From Larus michahellis (lineage: Eukaryota; Chordata; Aves; Charadriiformes; Laridae), in assembly GCF_964199755.1 (NCBI RefSeq), contig NC_133930.1, positions 28,793,571 to 28,857,570 of the forward strand: 64,000 nt of DNA. The letters run 5' to 3'. Every line of letters begins with the position of its first letter. Within the stretch, counting starts at the first letter, position 1. The notes beneath the pieces are model-generated. The model was not told where the DNA came from. It did no database searches and was given only the letters and a program-made list of their open reading frames with translations. The translations under genes and the position numbers were made by a program. Positions 36,236-49,500 of this stretch are shown piece by piece.

Positions 36236-39200
36236 AGCTGCAAGGTGAGCCAGATCAGAGTAAAAGGAGAGAAAAAATAGTTCCCTGCTCTGGTTCACCC
36301 TGTGGCCATTTGAAGAAGAGTGCAGGATCAAATGGGAAGGAAGGGAAAAGGGAGCTGGGAAGGACATAGGGCAGTGACTGTGAGCTGGGAAGTATTCACA
36401 TAATCCCTTGGGTAGTGGCTTATGCTGACTGAAGAGCTACAGCATTATTCCAGAAGCTAAATTACTTCTGCACGATGTTTAATAGGAGCTGCAGAGTAAA
36501 TACACAGGACTTCAATCCTGCTTCTCCTTCAAGGTCAGATTATTGATGGCTTTGAAGGATACACATCCCTGAAAAATCAAGGGGCTGAGTCTGGACAGAA
36601 GAACCAGTTCTGGCTTCATGCAGTAAGGAAAATATAAAGACAGTGCTCAACAGCTGCACTTTTAGAGCAGAAACCTCTGAAGTTGTACTTTCAATAGCTT
36701 TTGGTGTGATTCACACAAACTAATGGATTCAATGATTGGGATGTCATAGTAAAGGCAACACATATCAGGAGCATGGGACATCCTACTTATGAGACCTAGC
36801 ATGGACCAGGAGGATTGGAACAGTGATCACTGATGGACATGGGTGCTAGCTGGGATTGGCATCTGGGAAGAGGGAGCTGGGGAGGCAGCTCGTAACAAGT
36901 TAGCTGGGAAAACAAAGCATTAGCTGTCAAGTTAATACAAGGTGTCCTGCAGGTGTATGGCTGTGGGCTCACGTCTTTTCTTTCTCCAGAGAACAAATGA
37001 TCAACAACAGAAGCGAATTAACTTGCTGACACCATGAACTGGAGACCAGGTTCGACTTAAACTTTGCAGGTAAAATACCTCTGAAAAGCCTTTCATGCTT
37101 TCCTGCTTTGGAGGCAACATGCTGGGAAGGAAAGAGAAAGACAGACATTACTTCTCTCAAGTCAACACCGTTGTTTTAGTTAAGAGTATGTTCTATGAGT
37201 TCACATGGCAGTAAACTGGGGTTCAGGTTCATCTGCTAATATCAATAGGCAAACTTAATCCTTAAAGGGTTTATATCCTCCTCTTCTGGAAGCCTGTTTA
37301 TGCAAGGTGTCTTGGAAATCCATCAGAGGGAAACTAGTCACCGTGGATTTCCCTCTTCTAAGCCTAGTTGATTCCAGGCTAAGGTTCCTCCTGGCTATTT
37401 AGAATACATTTTTTCTTGTGCTTCCACTGCTAATAATTTTAATAGTTCTTTTTCCTCCCTTGGTGTTCACTTGTTGATGTGTTTGTAGACAATAACCATA
37501 TTGCCTCTCAGCTTTCATTTTGGCAAGTACAACATGTCCAGCACTTTCAGTTGCTTCCTGTACAACGGGCTGTTGATTCACATGTTTACTTAATAGAGCT
37601 TTTGTGCATTTACTACAGGCTCAAAGGATCCTTGACCAGGATAAAGTAAGTTGTGCACGGCATAATTGTCTTTGAGGATGGATATTAACATTGCTCCACC
37701 CCTGCATCTTTCCTGATGCCTCCTATGGTCATATCTGTCTGTGTTACGGCTGCATTGTGAGCCATGATTGTAATCAGCAGTACTGCAGATTTATTCCCTC
37801 CCCTTGTGTGAAGCCATAAAAGTTCTCTGTGAAGTGTTTTTCTTCGTCCTGTTGGTTCCTAGGAACTTGAGTCAGTCCAGTAAAATACACATTCCCTGCC
37901 TCTTTCGCTCCTTACTAAGAACATACTTGATATTGTTTGCGTTTACCCTTCATTCCTCTTAAGTCCCAAGTTCAAGGTGGAGTTGCTGTTTGATTCATCC
38001 AGACTTTGCTTCTGGTTAAGCTGTTTCCCAAAGAAAAAGTTCCTTTTCCTTTATTCCTCCTTTTTTTCCAGTTTTCTGTTAACTTGCTACTTTTTTCATG
38101 TGCCTTCCCTTCCTTGTGTTTTCAATCAAAAGCAATGGGTTTCTTAGATTCTTATACTATTCATATATGGGAGGGCATCTTCAAATCATGATGTTCAATG
38201 CCAGTACAGTATTCCGTATCAGCCTGCAAGGAGAGCAGAGATCCTTCTGGGAAGCATGAAATTAGCTTTTGCAATTGGACTATCAAGCTCTTCATGCACC
38301 TGCTGGTGGCGCATTTCAGATCCTAACAAACATTTCTCGTTGAATCATCAGGGGAATATCAGTCTCCTGCACTCCACTTTCCCATACAGCAGCCATCTAG
38401 ATGTAGGCCTCCTTGCTCTGTGCATTAATGAGCAGCATTGTGTAGGTTCTGCCTGTCGGTATCAGCAGTTCTGGTTTCTGAACTGAAAAATGAAGAGCAC
38501 TAGGGCCCTGCTGCTGCTCTGCTGATGTTCTTAGGTCTGCTCACCAAAATGCAGAGCTTCATCTCTAGTGTCCATCTACTAGTACTCTCCATATTACTCT
38601 GGCCTCTCTTTTTTTTTTTTTTTTTCCGGAGTATGGCTGACAAATTCTCCGTCAGGCATGCTTGCTCATTTGCACAAAAGTGTGAAAACTTTACACAGTG
38701 GAAGCTTTATACATGTTACAGGCTTTAGCTTTTTTCCACGTTTCCCCAGCCACCGCACAATTGTGCTAACTGCTTAAGCCACTGCGCTTATGTCTTCTTT
38801 TTTTTTTTTTTTCTGTATTTTCTTTTGATTTTGCATTTTCTTATGATTTCTACCTCCCTCATTTGCTTTGGCAAACCAGGTATTCTGTGAGTGATGAAAA
38901 TCTGATTCTTTAAAAACTTAACTGCATGAATGATGGACTGTTGAGGCTTCCTCAAGTTCTGAGTAACTCATTTGGCTCAAATCAGAGATCAGTAAACTAT
39001 TGCAGATACCAAAGCATGCACTGCCATCACAGAAACAGATATATACAGATATTTGTCATTTCTTATACCAGCTTCACTCCTGGAAATAATCACTAAAAAT
39101 TATTTGAAGTCTTTGCTACCTGGGACCATTTGTTAGTGTTGTGTAGAAGTCTGCCACAAGGTATTTCCTCTGAACTATAGCAGGGCTTTTGTATCTTTCC

Positions 39201-41289
39201 CACTTAAAATTCTGCAAAGTTACACCTATAACAATTAAACTCTAACTACCTGTTAGTGTCCGATACTTGATTGAAGACCTAAGCCAACCTACTGGAATGA
39301 CGTCCAATAAGAGTTTCAGGAGGTTCAATCTAATTACATTATAATATTTAACCATATTTGAAAGCAAATAGGAATTCTTGTTTTAATATTAAACCTTCCA
39401 GCATATCCAAACAGCTAGGTGTAAGCTTTTTGTGCTTTGTTAGAACACAAGCTACCAGCAATTCCTTCAAAGTTCACTTTGAATCTGTTTAGAAAAAAAC
39501 TGATGAAGTCTTACAGCCAAACCTGAAGAACCCATTTTGCTCCTGCTGCCAATGGCAAATAGGCATCAACGCCTACAGGACAGGACTGTGCTTAAGTGCC
39601 TTCCTCACCATAAAACTAAAGATATCAAGTGTCCAGGGTAGTCCCCACCTTTCCTGGAGGAGTTTATATGGGCAATGTCTTATGTCGTATGTTTGCACGC
39701 TTATCTGACCCCTATTTGGAAATATCTATAGAAGGTATATGTCTTGCTTTGACTCCTTGTACTAAAGCATATTTTACCCTTAAATCTCAACTAAAAAAGC
39801 AAAGAAGGTTAATCTTAGGACATCTTCTGTATGAATGAAGTATGTAGGGAGAATGAAAGGAAAAAAGAAAAGATTTTTTGAAAACTGACATATCAACTTT
39901 GAATGGAAAATACTGCTTTTACACTTTTTCCCTAAGTAACCTTTTTCCCAAGAATTTTTACACTGTCATTAAATAATAGAGTCAGATAATTACACATGAT
40001 AGCACTGCTTTCTAACTAATTTGTGATTTTATACTAATTTATGATTAGAAGTCTGCCAAAATCCTTATGTCAGTAGTGGTGGATTATGAAACTTCCTGTA
40101 AAATGAACACTTCAGTTGGCACACCCCATCTACGCTTTCAATGCATGAACAAAAGGGAACTTGTTTCCCATACAGGGGACCCTTATTCAGCAGGGTCAAA
40201 TTTATCCGTGTTTGCCAAGCAGTGCTGCAAAATTGTTTCCTACTCAGAAGACAAGCAGATACAACTGTCCTTGAGGCACCACTGTGTAGCAAACAGTTGG
40301 TAAAGACCAAAATGGAAATGACCACCCTACATACCCTGTAATTCAAGCTGCACACTCAGGCACCGTGTTTTACCTATGGCTCTCATTTTTATGCGTAGGT
40401 GAACAAATGGCAAAACTTTTTGTTTGGTGATTATTTTTTTTTTTTGCATTTTAAAAGCATTCTAATTTCACTGTACACGTGACAATTTTTAACCCTTTTT
40501 TCTACAGAAAGTCATAATGTCTGTTTTGATAGGAATGCATTTGCTGTTCCAGGCTCTTGGATATCACAAAGATGTGATGCTTTCAAAGGTGTAAGTATGA
40601 GACAAACACAACATGCCTGTGTTTTCACTGGTAGAGCCTTCCTTTATAACTTCTTGCAGACAGAAGAAGAAGAAGAAGGTCTACTGATGCCTTTTCTTAA
40701 CACAGGGAGCTAGCATTCTGGTTTTTACAGTAAGAAATTAAAAAGGAAGCCATTGTATCTGCTGAGAATCCTTCATTTAAATTTTTTTTTTAAAATGTAC
40801 AAATCTGATAGCTTTACTAACAGCTTGATATGCCAAAGGTAATACCACGTTCATTAGGGAACTAACAGCTTGACAGGCCAAAGGTCATTCCATATTCATT
40901 AGAGAACTCTTCCATTTTGTGTATGATTTTTTCTGACTAGACAGTTCCCAACATCACTCTAAACTATTGAATTGTTATCTCAATTACTGTATTTCATTCT
41001 TTTAGTAAATAGATAAAACAATAAAATTTGGAAAGAATACCTGGAAAACATGAACTTTTGAGTTGCCAATAAGCAAATTTAAACATTTGTTAAAACTCAA
41101 AATTTTCTCAGATATTTTAAAACTAGTATCTAACTCTCCTTATTTTAAGTATTAGTATTTATTGCTTGTTTGTTCTACCCAATTCTGCAGTAGACTAGTA
41201 TCAACCATTCACGGAAATTTCTCAATAAAAGTCCTGTAGCTTACTATTTTCAATCAAATTATTTCACCCCTGGTCCTTTCAAGTATTTT
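36236..41289. other. Intergenic DNA, nothing recognised
   Basis: Five kilobases of A/T-rich DNA with poly-T runs (about 38,609-38,625 and 38,798-38,812) and a 45-base tandem duplication at 40.82 kb. No gene is recognisable. Confidence 0.45.
40816..40905 (+). repeat. Tandem duplication, 45-base unit, two copies
   Basis: ACTAACAGCTTGATATGCCA at 40816 recurs as ACTAACAGCTTGACAGGCCA at 40861. Similarity continues through the CATTAG near each unit's end. The copies differ at several positions, so the duplication is not recent. Confidence 0.85.
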
Positions 41290-42044
41290 TTGGGCAGAGA
41301 GAAACCTTATGAAGTTCAACAAAGGCAAGTGTAGGGTGCTGCACCTGGGGAGGAATAACCCCCTGCACCAGTACAGGTTAGGGTTGACCTGCTGGAGAGC
41401 AGCTCTGCAGAGAGAGACCTGGGAGTCCTGGTGGACAACAGGGTGACCATGGGGTAGCAATGTGCCTTGTGGCCAAAAAGGTCAATGGTCTCCTGGGGTG
41501 CATTAAAAAGAGCGTGGCCAGCAGGTCAAAGGAGGTTATCTTCACCCTCTACTCTGCGCTGGTGGGGCCACATCCAGAGTACTGTGTCCAGTTCTGGGCT
41601 GCCCAGTTCGAGAAAGGCAAGGAACTACCAGAGAGAGTCCAGCAGAAGACCAAGTGACCAGAGCACCTCTCTTATGAGGAAAGGCTGAGAGACCTGGGAC
41701 TGTTGAGCTTGGAGAACAGAAGACCGAGAGGGGATCTTATCAATGCTTATAAAGGGGAGGTGCCAAGAGGATGGGGCCAGGCTCTTTCAGTGGTGCCCAG
41801 CGACAGAACAAGACGTAACAGGCACAAACTGCAACACAGGAAATTCCATCTCAACATGAGGAAAAGCTTCTTTACTTTGAGGGTGACAGAGCTTTGGAAC
41901 AGGCTGCCCAGAGAGGTGGTGGAGTCTCCTTCTCTGGAGACATTCAAAACCCACCTGGATGCATTCCTGTGCAACCTGTTTTGGTGGGGGGGTTGGACTA
42001 GATGGTCTCTGAAGGTCCCTTCCAACCCCTGTGATTCTGTGATT
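41290..42044 (+). mobile_element. CR1 fragment, 5'-truncated, with 3' end
   Basis: The copy begins inside the reverse transcriptase after the FADD region (GGGCAGAGAGAAACCTTATG, the W-A-E-R-N-L-M stretch) and ends at 42,044 with CCCCTGTGATTCTGTGATT. The coding parts are readable as 41460-41657 (CLVAKKVNGLLGCIKKSVAS) and 41703-42068 (C-terminal domain including [18 protein letters not shown]). They are broken by a stop and frame changes between 41,650 and 41,700. Its 3' end resembles that of the copy at 1-2592, so the two are probably the same or sister subfamilies. It is dead on arrival because of the 5' truncation. Confidence 0.95.
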
Positions 42045-45000
42045 GCCTCTACTCCTATTCACTCTTAAACTCTCCTATGTTCTCAGAACTGTTGTAATTA
42101 ATTCAGCTATGGTATGGAGAAGAGACAACAACTGCAGAGCTTAAAATCATTTCTTATGCCCTCAAGTGCAAATTTTTAATGAATACTGGAATTGCTAAAG
42201 AAAGGCCCATTGGTAAAACTTCACTGAATTATTGCCAACAATGTACAATACCCCTTGAGTCATTTATTATCAATAAACCATGTCAGCTTAGGGTGCTAGA
42301 ACATGAGAGCAGAGAAAAACAAAACCATTTTAAATTCTGAGTTTTCATTTAACTAAAAATAATACATTTCAGACTAGAGCAAAACAGATGCTCTTGAAAT
42401 TTCTGGTAAAATATCACTTTTTAGAAGCAGCAGCACACATGACCTGAAATATGATATTATCTTGCATCATGTATGATCATATGATATGCAGCTGGTACTG
42501 CTACATCCCACATATTTCCATTAAAATGTCTATTTTTTTATTTTCTTATTTTAAAGTTTTCCATTTTATTAATATTTTTTAAAATATGCTTGTGTTTCAC
42601 AACTTTCATCAAAATGTCTATGATATCACAAATTACTTTTTGAGTGGCATAATACTAGCAACTGCTTTGTGAGAAAAAACACCTTACAGGTTTCAACAGG
42701 ATACAGGATAAGAAACGTCCTTTCCGAGCGAAATGCAAATTGCAAAACAATTGCAGTCATCAAATTGTCCAGTGGAACATCCATTAAGTCCATCTTCAGT
42801 CAGACTTCCTAAGAAGTGGTTTTGTGCGTCTGGGCTGCTACCTTTTGACCTTGGCCTGCAGCCAGTTCTACTCAGCAACCTTTACACCATGTTAGCTATT
42901 CCCTTTTCCCACCTGACCCTCATTAGAAGCAACTTTCTTCCTGTTTTGTAAGAGAAATAGGAAATCTGCTCATCCAGTCTAATGCAGTCCAAGACACTCA
43001 CTGCCAGTAAAACAATCTAGCTGCAAAATGTTAAGGGAGTTGAAAAAGGCCAAGAACAACATTAGAGAAAATCTTAAGTGATGGAAAATAAGAAAAATAA
43101 TTGAACCCTGAAAACTAAACTGCATTATGGGGCTATTTCAGCTTCTCATCTTCTCGGGTTTTTTTTCATATGGTTACTACACGAGATGCAGTAATTTGAA
43201 ATCGAGTGCTATTTTGAACGATAAGATATTCATAGCCTGTTGTCATAGACTTATCTGACCTCTTGCAGAAAGCACCAAACTTCTGCGGCTTGCAAAAATA
43301 GGAAGATCTGTGAACGTGAAACAACTGGCAGATGCATAGCTTCCCCATAAAAAGATCTCCTTTATTTCTTCTTTTCCCACAGCACCACAAGGGACCAACC
43401 TCTTATTCCCTGGTCACCCTTCCATCCACAGCTTTCATGCAGTGCTGGGAAATCCTCTCTTCACTGCACCTTGCAGTCGCACCTGGCAAGAAACCTGGCT
43501 CCTGCAAGCCTGCTGCCTCAGGGGGCTGCAGGTTCTGCGTTCGCCATGCTGTAGAGGCAGTGGCTGCCACTGACAGGTCTCGCTTGCTTACCTTGAATTT
43601 TTTAGAGTTGCTAGGGAACTGGCTGGGATAGAAAATTAATTTATTTTTCGGAAAATAAACTTTTCTGAAGTTTATCGTGCAAACCTGTTTTTCCCGACAT
43701 GTGAGGTGTAGCCTAGTCATTGACTTTTGATTCTTCTGACAGTTATAAAGATTTTTTAATCTTTGTAACTTCCTCATTCAAGATTTTTCAGAATATCTCT
43801 TTTTATCTCTTTTCCTAGTATAGAAAGGGAATGTATCTGAATTCTTAATTTTTTTCACATAGCCAAAATATAATTTCCTGTCCAGCTTTTCCTGTAGCAA
43901 TTAACTTAGCCTGCATCACCACAGATATGATGCCGTCATGTTCCGGCTATAAAATTAAAACACGCACATCACTGAGTACAGATCAATAAATACAAAACAG
44001 GAAGTAAAAGGTGTTTTCATCGACGCAATTATATCAGTAAATACTGTGTGGTAGCAGAAGGACAAGCACTACAGAAGATGTGAATTACAGTAATTACCTG
44101 AACTTTATATAGCAGTCACAAATAACTCAGTATTTCTATTTATGTGTGTGTGTGATCTGAAACAGCAAAAAAACAGAAGTAAGAAAAATTCTTTTGGAAA
44201 GTGAAGTATGTAACAGACAGTATAACAGACAGGGAGAAAGTGCAAATTATACAGGAAAAATAATACTGTAAGTTCAGCGGGATGTGTTAACCTGTGGGGA
44301 AAACAAATTGCAGGAAGAACATTTATGAATATTTGAAACAACGAAGCATGAGGCAAAAGTGATCTGGGAGACAGTCCTCACCAGCAGGGAGACGAACTGG
44401 TGGACTTCTTACCAGGCAAGACGGATGCAAACTACACACATATTTATCACATTCTTATGCTTTTGTAGGTACTTTTCTGGAAGAGCAGCTGTTGCTGGTG
44501 AGCGGGCCCCCAGCAACACCAACTCTGACGAGGCTCTGAGGGGCCCTGCTGTGCCCCACCTGCCTCTCGTGCCCCCATCCTCCTCTCTCATCTTCCCTGC
44601 ACAAACCCCCAGCCCCAACACATGGCTTTACACCTCCTAGTCATGGCTTTCCTCTGTCACAACTGGGCCACCTCATTTAAAGACCTGAATTTCGTGAAAC
44701 CAGCAGCTAAACAGTTTTCCGTGATTCCCTTGTCCCTGACAAACCTGCATCTGCAGACACGCTAAAAGTGGCAGCACGTGGTAGTGGGAATTTGCTCCAC
44801 TTTATGCCTTCTCTGGTGGAGCTAGGTCATTTAAGGGAGAGGATCTGTTTGTTGTGCTTACCAGCTGCTTTTGCAGCTGAATTTTGGCTGTATTTTGCAG
44901 CTCGAACCTTACTAAGCAGCATAGGGAGGTTTGAGCTGCATGTTGTAATACCCATCGGCCCCAGGTTAAGCAGCCAGGGAGCAACCTGTGAGTGGTATTC

Positions 45001-45275
45001 AGAGCCTATCATAGCTTTGGGGTACTTTCACCTGCTCGCTAAGAGATGTAAGGCCTCCCACTGCCTCTTCTGGGAGCTCCTGGACACCTCTCCAGGCTGC
45101 CCTGGGTCCCAGTCTGAGTTGCTCGACTCCTTTATGGACTGCTCAGGGCACACAAGTGCTTAATGTCAGCTTCCTAGGCTTGCTGGACCAGTGTTATGGA
45201 TGGAAACACATAGTGCATAGGCTTGTAAATCCTTTGTTGAATCTAGCCTGATACCTGTCAGACACTGATATTCTT
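42045..45275. other. Intergenic DNA, nothing recognised
   Basis: The longest open frame is 44768-45163 (131 codons, plus strand). It shows no domain, signal peptide or family motif and I treat it as chance. A short TG run lies near 44,143-44,152. Confidence 0.45.
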
Positions 45276-46592
45276 CAGTGCTGCCTTATCTGATGATGGA
45301 GCCGATCATCTTGAGCGCCATCATGTGGCACATACAGGACAACCAGGTAAGCAGGCACAGTCACACGGGTTTATGAAAGGCAGGTCCAGCTTGACTAACC
45401 TGATCTTCTTCTATGACAAGGTGACCTGCTTCGTGGATGGGGGAAAGGCTGTGGATGTTGTCTACCTAGACTTTAGGAAAGCCTTTGACAATGTTTCCCA
45501 CAGCATTCTCCTGGAGAACTGGCTGCCCGTGGCTGGATGGGCGTACACTTCACTGGGTGAAAAACTGTCTGGAAGACTGAGCCCAAGGAGATGTGGTGAA
45601 TAGAGTTAAATCCAGTTTATGGCCAGACACAAGTGGTGTTCCCAAGGGCCCATTACTGGGGCCAGTTCTGTTTAATACCTTTATCAAAAATCTGGATGAG
45701 GGGATCGAGTGCACCCTCAGTAAGTTTGCAGATGACACCAAGTTGGGTGGGAGTGTTGATACGCTAGAGGGTAGAAAGGCTTTGCAGAGGGATCTGGACA
45801 GGCTGGATCGTTGGGCCGAGGCCAATGGTGTGAGGTTCAACAGGGCCAAGTGCCAGGTCCTGCACTTGGGTCACAACAACCCCATGCAGCACTACAGGCT
45901 TGGGGAAGAGTGGCTGGAAAGCTACTCAGTGGAAAAGGACATAGGGACCTTGGTCAACTGCTGTCTGAATATGATCCAGCAGTGTGCCCAGGTGGCCAAG
46001 AAGGCCAACAGCTTCCTGGCATGTGTCAGAAATAATGTGGCCAGCAGGACTAGGGAAGTGATCGTCCCTTTGTACTTGGCCCTGGTGAGGCCCCACCTCG
46101 AGTATTGTGTCCAGTTTTGGGCCCCTCACTACAAGAAAGCCATTGAGGTGCTGGAGTGTGTCCAGAGAAGGGCAATGAAGCTGGTGAGGGGTCTAGAGCA
46201 CAAGTCTTATGAGGAGCAGCTGAGGGAGCTGGGGTTGTTTAGCCTGGAGAAAAGGAGGCTGAGGGGAGACCTTATCGCTCTCTACAACTACCTGAAAGAT
46301 GGTTGTAGCGAGGTGGGGGTTGGTCTCTTCTCCCAAGTAGCAAGTGTAAGGAAAAGAGGAAAGGGCCTCAAGTTCCATCAGGGGAGGTTTAAATTGGATG
46401 TTAGGAAAAATTTCTTCACTGAAAGCGTTGTCAAGCATTGGAAGAGGTTGCCCAGGGAAGTGGTTGATCCCTGGTCGTATTTAAAAGATGTGTAGATGTG
46501 GTGCTGAGGGACATGGTTTAGTGGTAACTTGGTAGTGCCAGGTTAGTGGTTGGACTTGATGATCCAACCATAACGATTCTATGGCTCTATTA
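45276..46592 (+). mobile_element. CR1 fragment with most of the reverse transcriptase, 5'-truncated
   Basis: The copy enters in the reverse transcriptase fingers ([14 protein letters not shown]) and ends at about 46,592 with CCATAACGATTCTATGG. Catalytic motifs are visible: YLDFRKAFD (45,463-45,489) in the frame 45325-45603, and [10 protein letters not shown] (FADD at 45,725-45,736) in the 300-codon frame 45593-46495. The first frame has an early stop at the residue after GL, and one frameshift separates the two frames near 45,540-45,600. Another indel near 46,465 alters the last residues. The 3' UTR matches the reversed copy at 2.70-3.64 kb. A 300-codon uninterrupted stretch implies moderate age. 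Confidence 0.96.
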
Positions 46593-49500
46593 TCTTGACA
46601 AGACAGAGGGAAAAAGTGACATGAAACTCCCTCTCAGAGAGCAGCAGTTATTATCTATGTATGCCCATTTTCTTCCCGTGCCAATATCTCTATGTAGGCA
46701 TATGTATAGGTATGTATCTGTCATATATGCCTCTGTATGTCCATCTTGGCTCATCCTTGAGGGCTGCTGGAACGCATCTTTCAGAAAATGCTCAAGCTTG
46801 CACCACGGAGGGTTAACAACTGGTAGGCACCCCCTTGAAAGCAGCCCGAAGCCTGCCTGCAGTGCAGGCATGTGAAAAGACAGGACACAGAAAATGAACT
46901 TGTCACACTTGCAGCCATTTCCATCACATGAAGTCATGCCTTTACTGTGGGATAGGCAGAATACATCTTCTCTATAGGAAGCCTTCATTATAAAAGAAAT
47001 AAAACCCATTAAAAGTACCAATACACAATATTCACTCCCATTTGTCTATGAAGGAAACACAGTACAGGACAGCTCAGTGCGAACAAGATTGACTGTAAAC
47101 TTCTACTCCATAAAGATAAAAATTTTATCGCTCATAACAAAATATGCACGTGCAAGATTCAGAGGTTTTTTTTCTTATCATAAGGATCAGACAATTAACT
47201 TGGCGTTCAGTTAAGGTGCATTCTTAGTTCAAATTTCAAGGTAATATTTTTTTATTATTATTCCACAAGAAGTAGCACAGTGCACACTAGAATAAAGTGC
47301 CGAACTCCTTAGACAAATAAACAGGTTCGGCTCCTCTGCGTATCTACACTCTGCTGAAATGCTGAGCAATACAGGGGCCTTACCTGCAGCGTTAACTCAA
47401 CATAACGCTTGCCTGGGTTGTCCGCCCTTAGCCTCCTCCGTGAAGGGTGCAGCGAAAGTGGTCGCACTGGGAAATAACTCCCTGCTGCCTGTGCCCACAC
47501 CAGCACCCTGTGCTGTCAGTGCTGCTGTGGCCTCAGCCTCTCTGCGAACTGCTTCACAGTGAGGTGGAGGACAATCAGTTGGCCCTTTCCAACTGATTGG
47601 CAAAAACAGTGGTAGCCCAAGAATGTGTTAAACCCACCCAACTCCACCCTGGGTATAGCGTTGAAGCCTTTCTACCATGCAGTGACAGGGGACAGATCCA
47701 GCCTGGAGTTGCATATTCAGTGCAGGCATCAATCAAACTACTGTTTCTGCAGCAGGAGAAGATGCAGGGCCCAAGACCCAGCAACAGGCTTCTTTAGCTG
47801 TAGCTCTGTGTGATGGGACGTCCTCATGGCGCTTTGCATGGCTAATGCAGATTTTTAAGGGCAGATGAAACCCCTGTCAAGCAGGCCATCAGTTTTGAAG
47901 CAGGAGCAGAGGTCCTGGCCAGTGCTGTTAAATAGCCTTGTGGAAAGTGCCTGTGAAGAGTTACCTCCTCCTGGATCTGCGACAGCTGGATGAGAAAAAG
48001 CGCATTCCTGGAGAGGCAATGGAATCTTGTTTTGACCTTTCAGGGACATGCAAGTGAGGGGCATGCATCATTGAGAATCAGGTTGCTACTGCTATCCAAA
48101 GTTTGACAGCCCGCTCCCCAGCTGAACTGCACGACTGGAAACCTGTAGCAGTGGTACTGAACAAGCCACAAGCTCCCAAGGGGAAGCTTTGCTGAGCAAT
48201 TTTCATTTCTATTCATCCATGAGCAGGAAAGACAATGTATTTTGCAAAATTATCAGCGGGTTTCCTGTGAGGAGGAAGCCCACACCATAGAGATAAGCAC
48301 ATAATTATGACTTGCTTGCCCAGCAACATCATATGAAAATAGAAGGAGGAGAGATGCACTGTTGTATAGGCTATGGTCAAGGGTTAAAGACATCTAAGTG
48401 GAACATTGTACAACAGTATTGTGTATCCAAGACATCTGGACATTTGGTGTATGGCGCCTGCGATTCGTTATTGTGTGTAATGATCCTGAGATCATTATAA
48501 AGAAATAAATAGGTGACTTTTGGTAAAGGAAAAGGTGGTTTACAGGAAATACGACCTGAAGGAATTGTGAGAAGGCATTGCAGAGTGGGAAGCACTCGAC
48601 TTATATCACCTGGTTTTTCGTATCAGCCACAGATTAGCTAGCACTCACTCATACTCTTACCTGCACATTAAGTGGCGCCACGCTTCCTTGGCGCTGTGTA
48701 GATGCCTCTAGCTGGGGACTGAGAGAACTGGAGTATTTCAACTTTGGTGGCGTTTTGCTCTGAAATGAAGACTATCCCAAATCACTCCTTACCCAAATGC
48801 CTTCATTAGGAAGGGCAGCAGCTGGTCTTGCTGTGTTTTCCTTTTTGCTATGACATAAAAGTGACACAACTTAGGGAAATTCTGTCTAATGATTACACTG
48901 TTTTATGAGATTTGTTCTTGATGTTGATGATCTGCTAGATCCTGACAACAAAAGTGAGGATGGTTTTGCAGATCCTTTGAAAACTAAAGAAGCAGTAATG
49001 GTGGTGGGAGCTTGAAATAATTGTACTTGATCAGAATGTGTGTCAGCTTTGTACCGTCTGCTGTTTCCTTATAAATACTCTGATTTGTTGTAAATGAACA
49101 TCCACCACACCTGGATAAACACGGGGCAGAAAAGTACAGCACTGGTTGATCAGACATGAAACATCACATGAGATACCATAAAGCTTCTGTGAGATACAAT
49201 GCGAGATTCTGTGTTGTGGTGCAGCTCAAACAGATACAGACCAGGACGGGGTGAGAGAGGAGACCTGGTACTTTCAGGACTCCTGGCCAGTCAGAAATCA
49301 AAACTCTCTCCTCTAAATGAAAGATATGAGGCTCAAGCGTCCTATGGAAAGTGTCTGTGAAGAGATTCCTCCTCCTGATCCGCAGGGAGGGCCTACAGTA
49401 GGAAGAGCTAGAGACGTCCTCATCACATCAGACAAGACTCTCTCAGGATTTGCACAAATGATCTACAGCATCTAGACCCAAGCAATATATTAGAAAGGTT

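Noticed and set aside
44768-45163. 131-codon open frame, plus strand
   Set aside because: Translates to a mixed composition with no recognisable motif; no promoter, splice or polyadenylation context.
46590-47021. 143-codon open frame, minus strand
   Set aside because: Overlaps the tail of a CR1 copy at its end and has no family signature elsewhere.
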